Shown: positions 25,004 to 32,598 of the stretch, piece after piece
Layout: each line of letters opens with the position of its first letter
Numbering within the stretch: position 1 is the stretch's first letter
Assembly: GCF_002355635.1 (NCBI RefSeq)
Contig: NZ_AP017558.1
Span: 1,798,001-1,862,000 of the forward strand
Direction: 5' to 3'
Length of the DNA stretch: 64,000 bases
Source of the DNA: Halopenitus persicus
GTDB taxonomy: Archaea > Halobacteriota > Halobacteria > Halobacteriales > Haloferacaceae
Position numbers and translations under genes: made by a program
The notes under the pieces: model-generated
Told to the model about the DNA's origin: nothing
Database searches by the model: none
The model's input: only the letters and a program-made list of their open reading frames with translations

Positions 25004-25830
25004 CTGATTCAGCGACGACCGACCCGGACGCATCGGGGACCGACCACGAATCGATCGATCCGGCCGCGGCCGCTCTCGGCGCGCGCGGGCTCACGAAGCG
25101 GTTCGGCGAGCTCACCGCGGTCGGCGGGGTCGACCTCGCCGTTCCGGAGGGCGAACTCCGGGCCATCATCGGTCCGAACGGCGCGGGCAAGACCACGTTC
25201 TTCAACGTCCTGACGAACGCGCTGGAGCCGACCGCGGGATCCGTCTACCTCCACGGCGAGGAGATCACCGAGATGCCCCAGCACGCCCGGCCACACGACG
25301 GGCTCGTCCGGTCGTTCCAGTCGAACCAGCTGTTCACCGAACAGACGGTCCACGAGAACGTCCGGATCGTCGCCCAGACCGCCGAACAGGGGGCCTTCTC
25401 GCTGGACCTCCTCGGACGGGGTCGCGACGTCGCGACCGAACGTGCTCACGAGGTGCTCGAGTTGACCGAGCTCGAGCACCTCGCCGACGAGACCGCCAAG
25501 AACCTCTCGCACGGCGACCAACGCCGGCTGGGGATCGCGATGGCGCTGGCGACCGACCCGAGCGTGCTCCTGCTCGACGAGCCCACGAGCGGGCTCGGGG
25601 CGGTGGAGACCGAGACCACGGCCGACCTCATCGAGGACATTCAGTCCGAACTCGGGCTCACGCTGCTGCTGATCGAACACGACATGAACATCGTCCTCTC
25701 ACGAAGCGACCGGATCACGGTCCTCCACCGTGGCGAGGTACTGACGACCGGCACGCCGGCCGAGATTCGCAACGACGACGAGGTTCAGGAGGCGTACCTC
25801 GGGGAGCGCGACGAGGAGGGATCGCTGTGA
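25000..25830 (+). CDS. livG: ABC transporter ATP-binding protein LivG
   Basis: 276-aa cytoplasmic ATPase. Walker A GPNGAGKTTF, the LivG-type Q-loop region RSFQSNQLFTEQTV, signature LSHGDQRRLGIAMAL, Walker B VLLLDEPTSGLG, switch His in LLIEHDMNIVL. The N-terminal acidic 20 residues (MTDSATTDPDASG) are dispensable-looking. Overlaps both neighbours by 4 nt. Confidence 0.93.
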   Translation: MTDSATTDPDASGTDHESIDPAAAALGARGLTKRFGELTAVGGVDLAVPEGELRAIIGPNGAGKTTFFNVLTNALEPTAGSVYLHGEEITEMPQHARPHDGLVRSFQSNQLFTEQTVHENVRIVAQTAEQGAFSLDLLGRGRDVATERAHEVLELTELEHLADETAKNLSHGDQRRLGIAMALATDPSVLLLDEPTSGLGAVETETTADLIEDIQSELGLTLLLIEHDMNIVLSRSDRITVLHRGEVLTTGTPAEIRNDDEVQEAYLGERDEEGSL

Positions 25831-26534
25831 GCCTCCTCGAAGTGTCGGATCTCGAGGCCGGCTACGAGACCGGCCAGATCCTCTTCGGCGTCGACTTCGC
25901 GATCGAGGAGGGCGAGGCGGTCGGACTCCTCGGCCGCAACGGGGCGGGCAAGACGACCACGATGCGGGCGATCATGGGTGCAGACCTGCCCCGGATCATC
26001 GGCGGGTCGATCCGCTATCGCGACGTCGAACTCCTCGAGGCCGCCAGCTACGACCGGGCGGGTATGGGGATCAGCTTCGTCCCCGAGGAGCGACAGCTGT
26101 TCCCCAGACTGACCGTGGCCGAGAACGTCCACATCGCCGCATCGTCCGCCGAGGATCCGCTTCCGGCCGAGGAGATGTTCGATCTGTTCCCCGAGCTCGA
26201 CGCGATGCGCGACCGGCACGCGAAGAACATGAGCGGCGGCGAACAGCAGATGCTCGCGATCGCCCGCGCGCTCGTGTCGAACCCGGAGCTGATGCTGCTG
26301 GATGAACCCTGCGAGGGGCTCGCCCCGCAGATCGTCGAACGGCTCGAGGACGTCGTCGCTCGCATCAACGAGGAACGCGGCGTGACGGTCCTGATCGTCG
26401 AGCAGAACGTCGCGACCGCGATGTCGGTCGCGGACCGTCACTACATCCTGGACGAGGGGCGGCTCGTCGAGGAGGTCACGACCGATCGGCTCCGCGAGGA
26501 CGACGAGCTCCGGCAGAAGCACCTCGGCGTGTGA
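25827..26534 (+). CDS. livF: ABC transporter ATP-binding protein LivF
   Basis: 235-aa second ATPase. Walker A GRNGAGKTTT, signature MSGGEQQMLAIARAL, Walker B LMLLDEPCEGLAP, switch region LIVEQNVATAM (Gln-Asn in place of His-Asp, usual for LivF). It starts with GTG at 25827, overlapping livG by 4 nt. Last gene of the operon; an 18-bp tandem array begins 6 nt past its stop. Confidence 0.93.
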   Translation: MSLLEVSDLEAGYETGQILFGVDFAIEEGEAVGLLGRNGAGKTTTMRAIMGADLPRIIGGSIRYRDVELLEAASYDRAGMGISFVPEERQLFPRLTVAENVHIAASSAEDPLPAEEMFDLFPELDAMRDRHAKNMSGGEQQMLAIARALVSNPELMLLDEPCEGLAPQIVERLEDVVARINEERGVTVLIVEQNVATAMSVADRHYILDEGRLVEEVTTDRLREDDELRQKHLGV

Positions 26535-26539
26535 GGGCG

Positions 26540-26611
26540 TTCGGCGCGACCGATCCGTTCGGTGCGACCGGCTCGTTCGGCGCGACCGATCCGTTCGATC
26601 TGACTGATCCG
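26540..26611. repeat. 18-bp tandem array downstream of livF
   Basis: Four 18-bp units (starting 26540, 26558, 26576, 26594) around TTCGGCGCGACCGATCCG, the last one diverged. It starts 5 bases after the livF stop codon. Confidence 0.9.
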
Positions 26612-26720
26612 GTTGCCCCAGCCGAGCCCGGTCGCGTCGGTTTTTCGCGTCGCGGTTGTTCGCGTCGGTTCGTCGCGCCGAAGCACCGACCGATAGCAGC
26701 CGGTCACCCACTCTAGGTTA

Positions 26721-26758
26721 ACAGTATATCTGGGAAACGTACCTATAGTTCATACTGT
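26721..26758. promoter_or_regulatory. long-spaced inverted repeat upstream of beta-oxidation operon
   Basis: ACAGTAT (26721-26727) and ATACTGT (26752-26758) are perfect inverted repeats separated by 24 nt, ending directly before the TATA box. The centre-to-centre spacing of 31 bp is about three DNA turns, suitable for a dimeric or tetrameric regulator. Confidence 0.5.
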
Positions 26759-26759
26759 G

Positions 26760-26767
26760 TATTTTAA
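26760..26767 (+). promoter_or_regulatory. TATA box of HAD/ECH operon
   Basis: TATTTTAA lies 36-43 nt before ATG 26803, placing the start site near 26787 and leaving a short leader of about 16 nt. It rules out the in-frame TTG at 26776 as a likely start. Confidence 0.55.
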
Positions 26768-26802
26768 CCACAAGTTTGAAGGCGTGTGTTAACGAAGTAC
26801 GG

Positions 26803-28746
26803 ATGATGACCGTCGAGACTATCGACCGCGTCGCGGTGTTGGGCGCGGGCAGTATGGGACACGGTATCGCCGAGGTCGCGGCGATCGGCGGCTACGACGT
26901 CGTCGTCCGCGACCTGGAGGACGAGCTCGTGGAGGACGGGCTCGAACAGATCGAGTGGAGCCTCGGGAAGCTCGCGGAGAAGGGACGGATCGACGGGTCC
27001 GCCGAGGACGTCTTCGCGCGCGTCGAGGGGACCACCGACCTCGAGGCGGCCGTCGAGGACGCCGACCTCGTGATCGAGGCCGTCCCCGAACGGATGTCGA
27101 TCAAGAAGGACACCTTCAGCGAGGTCGACGAGTACGCGCCCGATCACGCCATCCTCGCGAGCAACACCTCGGGACTCTCCATCACCGAGATGGCGACCGC
27201 GACCGACCGGCCCGAGCAGGTCGTCGGGACGCACTACTTCAACCCGCCCATCCGGATGGACCTCATCGAGGTCGTCCACGGCGAGGAGACCAGCGAGGAG
27301 ACGATCGAGACGATGCACGCCTACGCCGACTCGGTCGGCAAGACCGCCATCGACGTGAAAAAGGACGTCCACGGCTTCGTCGTCAACAACGTCCTCGTCC
27401 CGTTCATGGAGGAGCCGGCCTGGATGCTCGAGGAGGGGTTGACCACGATCGAGACGGCCGACGCGGCGATGGTCTACCAGCGCGGCTATCCGATGGGCCC
27501 CTTCGAGCTCTCCGACTACAGCGGGATCGACATCGGCTATCACTTCCGTGAGGACTCGCGGTACGAGGCCCCGCCGCCGATCGCGCGCAAGGTCGAGAAC
27601 GAGGAGCTCGGCCGCAAGACCGGCACCGGCTTCTACGAGTACGAGGACGGCGAGGGGACGACCTACGACTTTCACGACCGCGAGGGCTTCGACACCCTCC
27701 GCGTCGAGGCGCGGATGATAAACGAGGCCGCCAGGCTCATCGGCGAGGGCGTCGCCACCGCCGAGGACGTCGACCTCGGCATTCGGCTCGGCGGCCGGTT
27801 CCCGATCGGCGTCTGCCGGCTCGCCGACCAGATCGGCATCGACGTCGTTCTCGAGAAGCTCCGGTCGCTCCACGAGGAGTACGGCGAGGAGCGGTATGAA
27901 CCGGCCGACCACCTCGTGGCGCTCGTGGAGGCGGGCAAAACCGGCGAGGACGCCGGCATCGGCTTCTACGACTACCACGGCCAGTGGCCCTACCAGTTCC
28001 TCAACGTCGACCTCGACGACCGCGGCGTGCTCTCCATCGAGTTCGACCGTCCCGAGCGGCTGAACGCCTTCTCCGAGGAGATGTTCGCCGAGGTCCAACG
28101 TGCCCTCGAGGACGCGCCCGTCGAGGACGTCTCCTGCGTCGTCTTCTCGGGGGCCGGCGACCAGTTCTCCGCCGGCGCCGACATCACCGGCTTCCTCACG
28201 AACGCGCCCACCGAGATCATGGACGTCGAGGAGTCGATCGAGGCCGTCCACGAGTTCCCCCGACCGACGATCGCGAAGATCGACGGCTTCTGTCTGGGCG
28301 GCGGGCTCGAGCTCTCGCTTGCGTGTGACCTCCGGATCGCCTCCGAACGCTCCACGCTCGGGAGCCCCGAGATCGACCTCGGGCTGATCCCTGGCGGCGG
28401 CGGCACCCAGCGACTCACCCGGATCGTCGGCGAGACGCGCGCGAAGGAGCTCGTCTTCCGCGGCAACCACATCTCCGCCGAGCGGGCGGCCGACTGGGGC
28501 ATCCTCAACCGCGCCGTCCCCGGCGACGAGTTCGAGGAGACGGTCGGCGAGTTCGTCGACGACATCGCCACCGGACCCAAGACGGCGCTGAAGGTCGCCA
28601 AGAAGGTGATCAACGAGGGCCAAAACGCCAGTCTCGAGGCCGGACTCGCGATGGAGAGTCAGGGCTTCGGTCTGCTGACGACGACCGACGACGTGATCGA
28701 GGGCGTGGACGCCTTCCGCAACGACCGCGAACCGGAGTTCCAGTGA
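26803..28746 (+). CDS. 3-hydroxyacyl-CoA dehydrogenase / enoyl-CoA hydratase fusion
   Basis: 647-aa bifunctional beta-oxidation enzyme in the reverse domain order to bacterial FadB. First the NAD-binding HAD domain (RVAVLGAGSMGHGIAEVA) and its C-terminal domains (VVGTHYFNPPIRMDLIEVVH; KDVHGFVVNNVL); then a crotonase domain from about residue 400 (GAGDQFSAGADITGF oxyanion hole, FCLGGGLELSLACDLRIASE, SPEIDLGLIPGGGGTQRL with the catalytic Glu). It hydrates enoyl-CoA and oxidises 3-hydroxyacyl-CoA. ATG 26806 is an alternative start. Operon with thiolase and DUF35. Confidence 0.93.
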   Translation: MMTVETIDRVAVLGAGSMGHGIAEVAAIGGYDVVVRDLEDELVEDGLEQIEWSLGKLAEKGRIDGSAEDVFARVEGTTDLEAAVEDADLVIEAVPERMSIKKDTFSEVDEYAPDHAILASNTSGLSITEMATATDRPEQVVGTHYFNPPIRMDLIEVVHGEETSEETIETMHAYADSVGKTAIDVKKDVHGFVVNNVLVPFMEEPAWMLEEGLTTIETADAAMVYQRGYPMGPFELSDYSGIDIGYHFREDSRYEAPPPIARKVENEELGRKTGTGFYEYEDGEGTTYDFHDREGFDTLRVEARMINEAARLIGEGVATAEDVDLGIRLGGRFPIGVCRLADQIGIDVVLEKLRSLHEEYGEERYEPADHLVALVEAGKTGEDAGIGFYDYHGQWPYQFLNVDLDDRGVLSIEFDRPERLNAFSEEMFAEVQRALEDAPVEDVSCVVFSGAGDQFSAGADITGFLTNAPTEIMDVEESIEAVHEFPRPTIAKIDGFCLGGGLELSLACDLRIASERSTLGSPEIDLGLIPGGGGTQRLTRIVGETRAKELVFRGNHISAERAADWGILNRAVPGDEFEETVGEFVDDIATGPKTALKVAKKVINEGQNASLEAGLAMESQGFGLLTTTDDVIEGVDAFRNDREPEFQ

Positions 28747-28748
28747 CG

Positions 28749-29939
28749 ATGTCCCGAAACGCAGCGATCGTCGGCGGCGGCCTGACCGAGTGGGGCGAAC
28801 GGGAGGCGACCTGGAAGGACCTCGCCCAGGAGGCCGGCAAGGCGACCTTCGACGACGTCGACGGCATCGACCAGTCGGACGTCGAGGGGCTGTTCGTCGG
28901 CGCCGTCCAGCCCGAACGCTTCGCCTTCCAGAGCCACGTCGCCCCGCTGGTTGCGGAGCTGCTGGGAATCGACGCGGAGATGATCTCGCGGACGGAACTC
29001 GCGTGTGCGAGCGGGCAGGCGGCGCTCCGGTACGCGTGGCTGGCGATCGCCGCCGGCCAGATCGACGTCGCGCTGGTGATCGGCGTCGAGAAGATGAACC
29101 TCGGCAAGGAGTACATGCCCGAGATGCAGTCGACGATGACGAACGTGCTCGACCGCGAGTTCGACGGCGTCAACGGGCTCAACGGCCCCTCCCACTTCGC
29201 GCAGTTCGCCCAGCGACACATGCACGAACACGGGACCACCCGCGAGCAGCTCGCGATGGTGAGCGCGAAGAACAAGAGCCACGCCGCCGCTACCGACTTC
29301 GCACAGTACCGCGAGGCGGTCTCGGTCGACGACGTGCTCGATTCCTACCCGATCGCGCCGCCGTTGAACCTGCTCGACTGCAGCGGCATCACGGACGGCG
29401 CCGCCGGCGTCCTGCTCGTCAGCGAGGAGAAGGCGCGGGAGGTGACCGACACCCCGGCCTACATCACCGGCAGCGGCCAGTCCTGTCTCTCGAGCAACTC
29501 GATCAACAATCTGCCGTCGATGACGACCTGGCCGCAGGCGCGGGAGGCCTCCGAGAAGGCCTACGATCAGGCCGGCATCGAGGACCCGCTCGCCGAGATC
29601 GACGTCGCGGAGGTTCACGACTGCTTCTCGATCAGCGAGGTGATCGAGTACGAACAGCTCGGCTTCGCCGACGAGGGCGAGGGCGGCGCCTTCATCGAGG
29701 AGGGCCGCAGCGAGCTCGACGGCGACGTCGCGGTCAACCCCCGCGGGGGGCTGCTCGGCTGCGGCCATCCGCTCGGCGCCACCGGGGTCTGTCAGGCGCT
29801 GGAGATCTACCGACAGTTCACCGGCGACGTGCCCGCCGAGCGCGCGGTCGCGGGCGATCCCGAGACCGGCCTGATCCACAACCTGAGCGGCAGCGGGTCA
29901 GTTCACAGCGTGATGACCCTCGGGAGGGATCCACAATGA
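28749..29939 (+). CDS. thiolase-family acyl-CoA acetyltransferase
   Basis: 396-aa thiolase of the archaeal/SCPx-like subgroup. Nucleophile Cys86 in ELACASGQAAL; His in VHDCFSISEVIEYE; C-terminal GCGHPLGATGVCQALEIY and NLSGSGSVHSVMTL. It cleaves 3-ketoacyl-CoA, or condenses acetyl-CoA, next to the HAD/ECH fusion. The ATG at 28749 lies 2 nt after the previous stop; a GTG at 28743 is an alternative. Overlaps the DUF35 gene by 4 nt, the usual partner of this thiolase group. Confidence 0.92.
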   Translation: MSRNAAIVGGGLTEWGEREATWKDLAQEAGKATFDDVDGIDQSDVEGLFVGAVQPERFAFQSHVAPLVAELLGIDAEMISRTELACASGQAALRYAWLAIAAGQIDVALVIGVEKMNLGKEYMPEMQSTMTNVLDREFDGVNGLNGPSHFAQFAQRHMHEHGTTREQLAMVSAKNKSHAAATDFAQYREAVSVDDVLDSYPIAPPLNLLDCSGITDGAAGVLLVSEEKAREVTDTPAYITGSGQSCLSSNSINNLPSMTTWPQAREASEKAYDQAGIEDPLAEIDVAEVHDCFSISEVIEYEQLGFADEGEGGAFIEEGRSELDGDVAVNPRGGLLGCGHPLGATGVCQALEIYRQFTGDVPAERAVAGDPETGLIHNLSGSGSVHSVMTLGRDPQ

Positions 29940-30460
29940 CGCGCGACGACCGGTCCAACGACGGGTCCGCCGGCGATGAAGCGTCCAGCGAGGAACCGCC
30001 CCGCGAGACGGTCTCGATCCCGAACGAGGTCGATCTCCCCCGGCTGCTCGACTTCTACGACCTGCAGGACGCCGAACACACCGGGATCCACGAGTTCTAC
30101 GACAACCTCCGGGACGGCGACTTCACCACCACGCGGTGTGACGCCTGCGGGGCGGTTCACTTCCCGCCCCGGATCGTCTGTCCCGAGTGTCTGAGCGACG
30201 ACCTCTCGTACACGTCGCTTCCCCACGAGGGAACGCTCCACTCGTTCACCGAGGTCCGCGGCACCGCGGCGATCGGGATGACCGACGACACGCCGTTCGT
30301 CGCCGGCGTCGTCGATCTGGGCGACGTGCGGCTGTCGGCGCGGATCGACGACGCGAGCTACGAGGATCTCGAGATCGGCGATCCGGTCCGGCTGAAGATC
30401 GTCGACATCGACGGCCCGACCGACCAGGACCGGGTCTTCTACCGGTTCGTGCCGGCCTGA
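29936..30460 (+). CDS. Zn-ribbon/OB-fold (DUF35) thiolase partner
   Basis: 174 aa. N-terminal acidic tail, then the rubredoxin-like zinc ribbon (TTRCDACGAVHFPPRIVCPEC, two CxxC pairs) and an OB fold (LHSFTEVRGTAAIGMTDDTP...). In archaea DUF35 proteins bind thiolases and can bridge thiolase to HMG-CoA synthase, channelling acyl-CoA. The last 12 codons and stop form the first unit of a 37-bp tandem array continuing downstream. Confidence 0.92.
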   Translation: MTRDDRSNDGSAGDEASSEEPPRETVSIPNEVDLPRLLDFYDLQDAEHTGIHEFYDNLRDGDFTTTRCDACGAVHFPPRIVCPECLSDDLSYTSLPHEGTLHSFTEVRGTAAIGMTDDTPFVAGVVDLGDVRLSARIDDASYEDLEIGDPVRLKIVDIDGPTDQDRVFYRFVPA

Positions 30461-30605
30461 CCGGCACCGCATCTGCCACCCGTCGTGTCGGCCTGACCGG
30501 CATCGCGTCTGCTATCGGTTCATCCCGATCTGACCGGCACCGCGTCTTCTACCGGTTCGCGCCGGTCCGACCGGCACCGCGTCTTCCACCGGTTCGTTCC
30601 GATCC
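30422..30605. repeat. 37-bp tandem array seeded in DUF35 gene 3' end
   Basis: Units start at 30422 (coding: the last 12 codons plus the T of the stop), 30459 (36 bp), 30495, 30532 and 30569. Each begins GACCGG or GACCAGG and shares GTCTTCTACCGGTTCG-like middles. Later units are slightly diverged and carry the same stop context. Confidence 0.9.
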
Positions 30606-30685
30606 GGTCGGAATCGGCTCGTCGCCGTCGAGTCCCGTTCTCGATCCACGATCACGGCCCTTCCTTCTTCCAAAAACGGTGCCGC

Positions 30686-30961
30686 TCAGGGGTTCGGAGC
30701 GTAGAGAGCGTACAGGATGGACAACATTCCGGCTGCGGTGACGAGTGCCGCGACGAATCCGGCTTCGAAGATCGACACCCGGAGGACTTCGAAGAGCGCG
30801 CCCTCGAGGAGGCCGCCGAGTCCGACGAGCGCGAAGCCGGCGGCAACGTACAGGAGCAACTGCGTGTGATGCCGTTGGTAGCCACGATAGGCCTGGTACG
30901 CGATGACCAGCGCTAATGCGGTGGTGAACAGTTTGCCGATGACGAATAGGGTGTGTTCCAT
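30686..30961 (-). CDS. small membrane protein (DUF7521-like)
   Basis: 91 aa with three hydrophobic segments (about 5-22, 35-55, 63-86): LFVIGKLFTTALALVIAYQA, QLLLYVAAGFALVGLGGLLE, GFVAALVTAAGMLSILYALY. In haloarchaea such proteins commonly sit next to a winged-helix regulator, as here (3-nt gap to the gene at 30965-31315). Function unknown; probably a membrane partner or target of that regulator. Family name from memory. Confidence 0.7.
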   Translation of the reverse strand: MEHTLFVIGKLFTTALALVIAYQAYRGYQRHHTQLLLYVAAGFALVGLGGLLEGALFEVLRVSIFEAGFVAALVTAAGMLSILYALYAPNP

Positions 30962-30964
30962 GAG

Positions 30965-31315
30965 TCAGTCCCCCCGCATCTCCTCGAAGATGGACGTGAT
31001 CCGGTCGGCGGGGTCGGGCCGGACGTCGATCCGAACGTCGAAGCCCTCCGCATTGAGGAGCACTTCGACGCGTTCGAGGCGCGCCTCGTACTCGCTGTAA
31101 TGTCGTCCCCCGGGATCGACGTGCGTGTATTCCTCGAGGAGACCCTGCTCGAGGAGTCGGTTCACGCGCCGGGAGACGGTCGGGCGCGACATGTCGCACT
31201 CCTCGCTGAGTTCCTTCGCGGACAGCCGGTCGGCCTTCGTCGCCACGAGGATGTCCCGGGCGTACTCGTCGTCGAGGGTGGCGAAGACAGCCGGCGGATC
31301 GGGCTCCTCGGTCAC
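30965..31315 (-). CDS. winged-helix (ArsR-like) transcriptional regulator
   Basis: 116 aa. The N-terminal wHTH is clear: VFATLDDEYARDILVATKAD then SAKELSEECDMSRPTVSRRVNRL as the recognition helix. The C-terminal half (YSEYEARLERVEVLLNAEGF) probably dimerises. No obvious metal Cys pair. It is transcribed divergently from doxX with a shared palindrome between the two TATA boxes and forms a two-gene operon with the DUF7521-like protein. Confidence 0.85.
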   Translation of the reverse strand: MTEEPDPPAVFATLDDEYARDILVATKADRLSAKELSEECDMSRPTVSRRVNRLLEQGLLEEYTHVDPGGRHYSEYEARLERVEVLLNAEGFDVRIDVRPDPADRITSIFEEMRGD

Positions 31316-31338
31316 GAGTCCCTACTCGCTGGAGGAGG

Positions 31339-31390
31339 GTAATATAGCCCGTCGGTTTTCCGACTCGGAACGCCGGCTCGCTATTATATA
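31339..31390. promoter_or_regulatory. divergent promoters flanking a palindromic operator
   Basis: Minus-strand TATA (CTATATTA, complement of about 31340-31347) is 25-32 nt from the regulator start at 31315. Plus-strand TATA ATTATATA at 31383-31390 serves doxX (ATG 31430). Between them lies the perfect palindrome GTCGG-TTTT-CCGAC (31351-31364). Confidence 0.6.
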
Positions 31391-31429
31391 GCCTCTTCCG
31401 TCCTACTGATAATTGAAGGTGCAATAATT

Positions 31430-31990
31430 ATGTCCACACTCGACTCCGGTATGAACCAGCTCGAGAGCAGGATCGGCGGCCTGACCGTCGGCGGGAAAGT
31501 GCACAGCCTCAGCGCGTGGTTCGTGCTCGCGCTCCGTCTGATGATGGGCTATGCGTTCGCATACTCCGGATTCACGAAGATCATCGGCGAGTTCTCCGCC
31601 GGCGGCTACCTCACGAACGTCGCCGCGACGAACGGCAATCCGCTTGCCGGGATGTTCGCGTGGATGGGGTCGACGCCGTGGTTCGTCGAGTTCGCGAACG
31701 TGGCCGTCCCGTGGGGCGAGCTGCTCATCGGCCTCGGCCTCCTCGTGGGCGCGCTCGTTCGCCTCGCGGCGTTCTTCGGCGCGCTGATGATGCTCATGTT
31801 CTACTTCGGGAACTGGGACATCTCTCACGGGTTCATCAACGGGGACTTCGCGTACATGCTCGTGTTCCTCGCGGTCGCCGCGTTCGCCGCGGGCCGCATC
31901 CTGGGACTCGACCGGTACATCGAGCAGTACGAGGTCGGCGGCGTGGCGCTCGTCGAGCGCTACCCCGCCCTCGAATACATCCTCGGCTAA
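31430..31990 (+). CDS. DoxX-family membrane protein
   Basis: 186-aa DoxX-like protein with four membrane segments: WFVLALRLMMGYAFAYSGFT, FANVAVPWGELLIGLGLLVG, LVRLAAFFGALMMLMFYFGN, FAYMLVFLAVAAFAAGRILG. Family members are tied to thiosulfate:quinone oxidation or to redox and thiol stress. The ATG at 31451 is an alternative start. The SHOCT gene follows 28 nt later, probably in the same transcript. Confidence 0.87.
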   Translation: MSTLDSGMNQLESRIGGLTVGGKVHSLSAWFVLALRLMMGYAFAYSGFTKIIGEFSAGGYLTNVAATNGNPLAGMFAWMGSTPWFVEFANVAVPWGELLIGLGLLVGALVRLAAFFGALMMLMFYFGNWDISHGFINGDFAYMLVFLAVAAFAAGRILGLDRYIEQYEVGGVALVERYPALEYILG

Positions 31991-32018
31991 CCACGCCGAG
32001 CTTCTTTGGAGTACAACT

Positions 32019-32414
32019 ATGCAAAATCCAATTCAAGCACGCGGGACTCATTCGCTGGGACTCATCGTCATCGGAGCACTGTCGCTGGCCGTCGTCGGCG
32101 GAATGGCGCTGACGCACGCGACCGTCCCGGATGGAATGACGTGGGGCTGGCACGGCGGTATGTGGAACGGCGGCCACATGGCCGGCTGGAGTGGATGGGG
32201 CTGGGGGATGATGCTGGTCGGTCTGCTGTGGATGGCCCTCCTCGTCGCCCTGCCCGTCTCCATCGTCTACTGGTTGGCGACACGGTCACGATCGAACGAT
32301 TCCACTGAGACTGGCGCACTCGCCGTCCTCCAGGAGCGGTACGCTCGCGGCGAGATCGATGACGAGGAGTTCGACCGTCGCCGCGAGCGGCTCACGCGTG
32401 ACGACGACCGCTAG
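32019..32414 (+). CDS. Met/His/Trp-rich SHOCT-domain membrane protein
   Basis: 131 aa. One membrane segment (LGLIVIGALSLAVVGGMALT), then an aromatic/Met/His loop (MTWGWHGGMWNGGHMAGWSG), a second segment (MLVGLLWMALLVALPVSIVY) and the SHOCT domain (LAVLQERYARGEIDDEEFDR). Same architecture as 9715-10101 and the same GGHM motif. Likely metal-sensing or chaperoning membrane protein by inference. Follows doxX by 28 nt. Confidence 0.78.
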   Translation: MQNPIQARGTHSLGLIVIGALSLAVVGGMALTHATVPDGMTWGWHGGMWNGGHMAGWSGWGWGMMLVGLLWMALLVALPVSIVYWLATRSRSNDSTETGALAVLQERYARGEIDDEEFDRRRERLTRDDDR

Positions 32415-32598
32415 GACCGGTTTTCGGTGCTTCCCGTCTCCGGCACTCTTCGTCACTCTCCATTTTCGTCACTCTCCGCCCGGTATCGTCGTCCTCCCGA
32501 TGGTGGATCCCGAAATCGATCCTCGAACCATAATCGATCCGCGACCCAGCCACGCTGACCGCGGCGTCGCAACGCAAGACGCCGGTGGTGTGGCCGCG

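Noticed and set aside
26531-26716. 61-codon ORF after livF (FGATDPFGAT repeats)
   Set aside because: Open frame generated by the 18-bp array; no promoter or homology.
26764-28623. Long minus ORF opposite the HAD/ECH fusion
   Set aside because: Antisense shadow; the + strand carries clear catalytic motifs.
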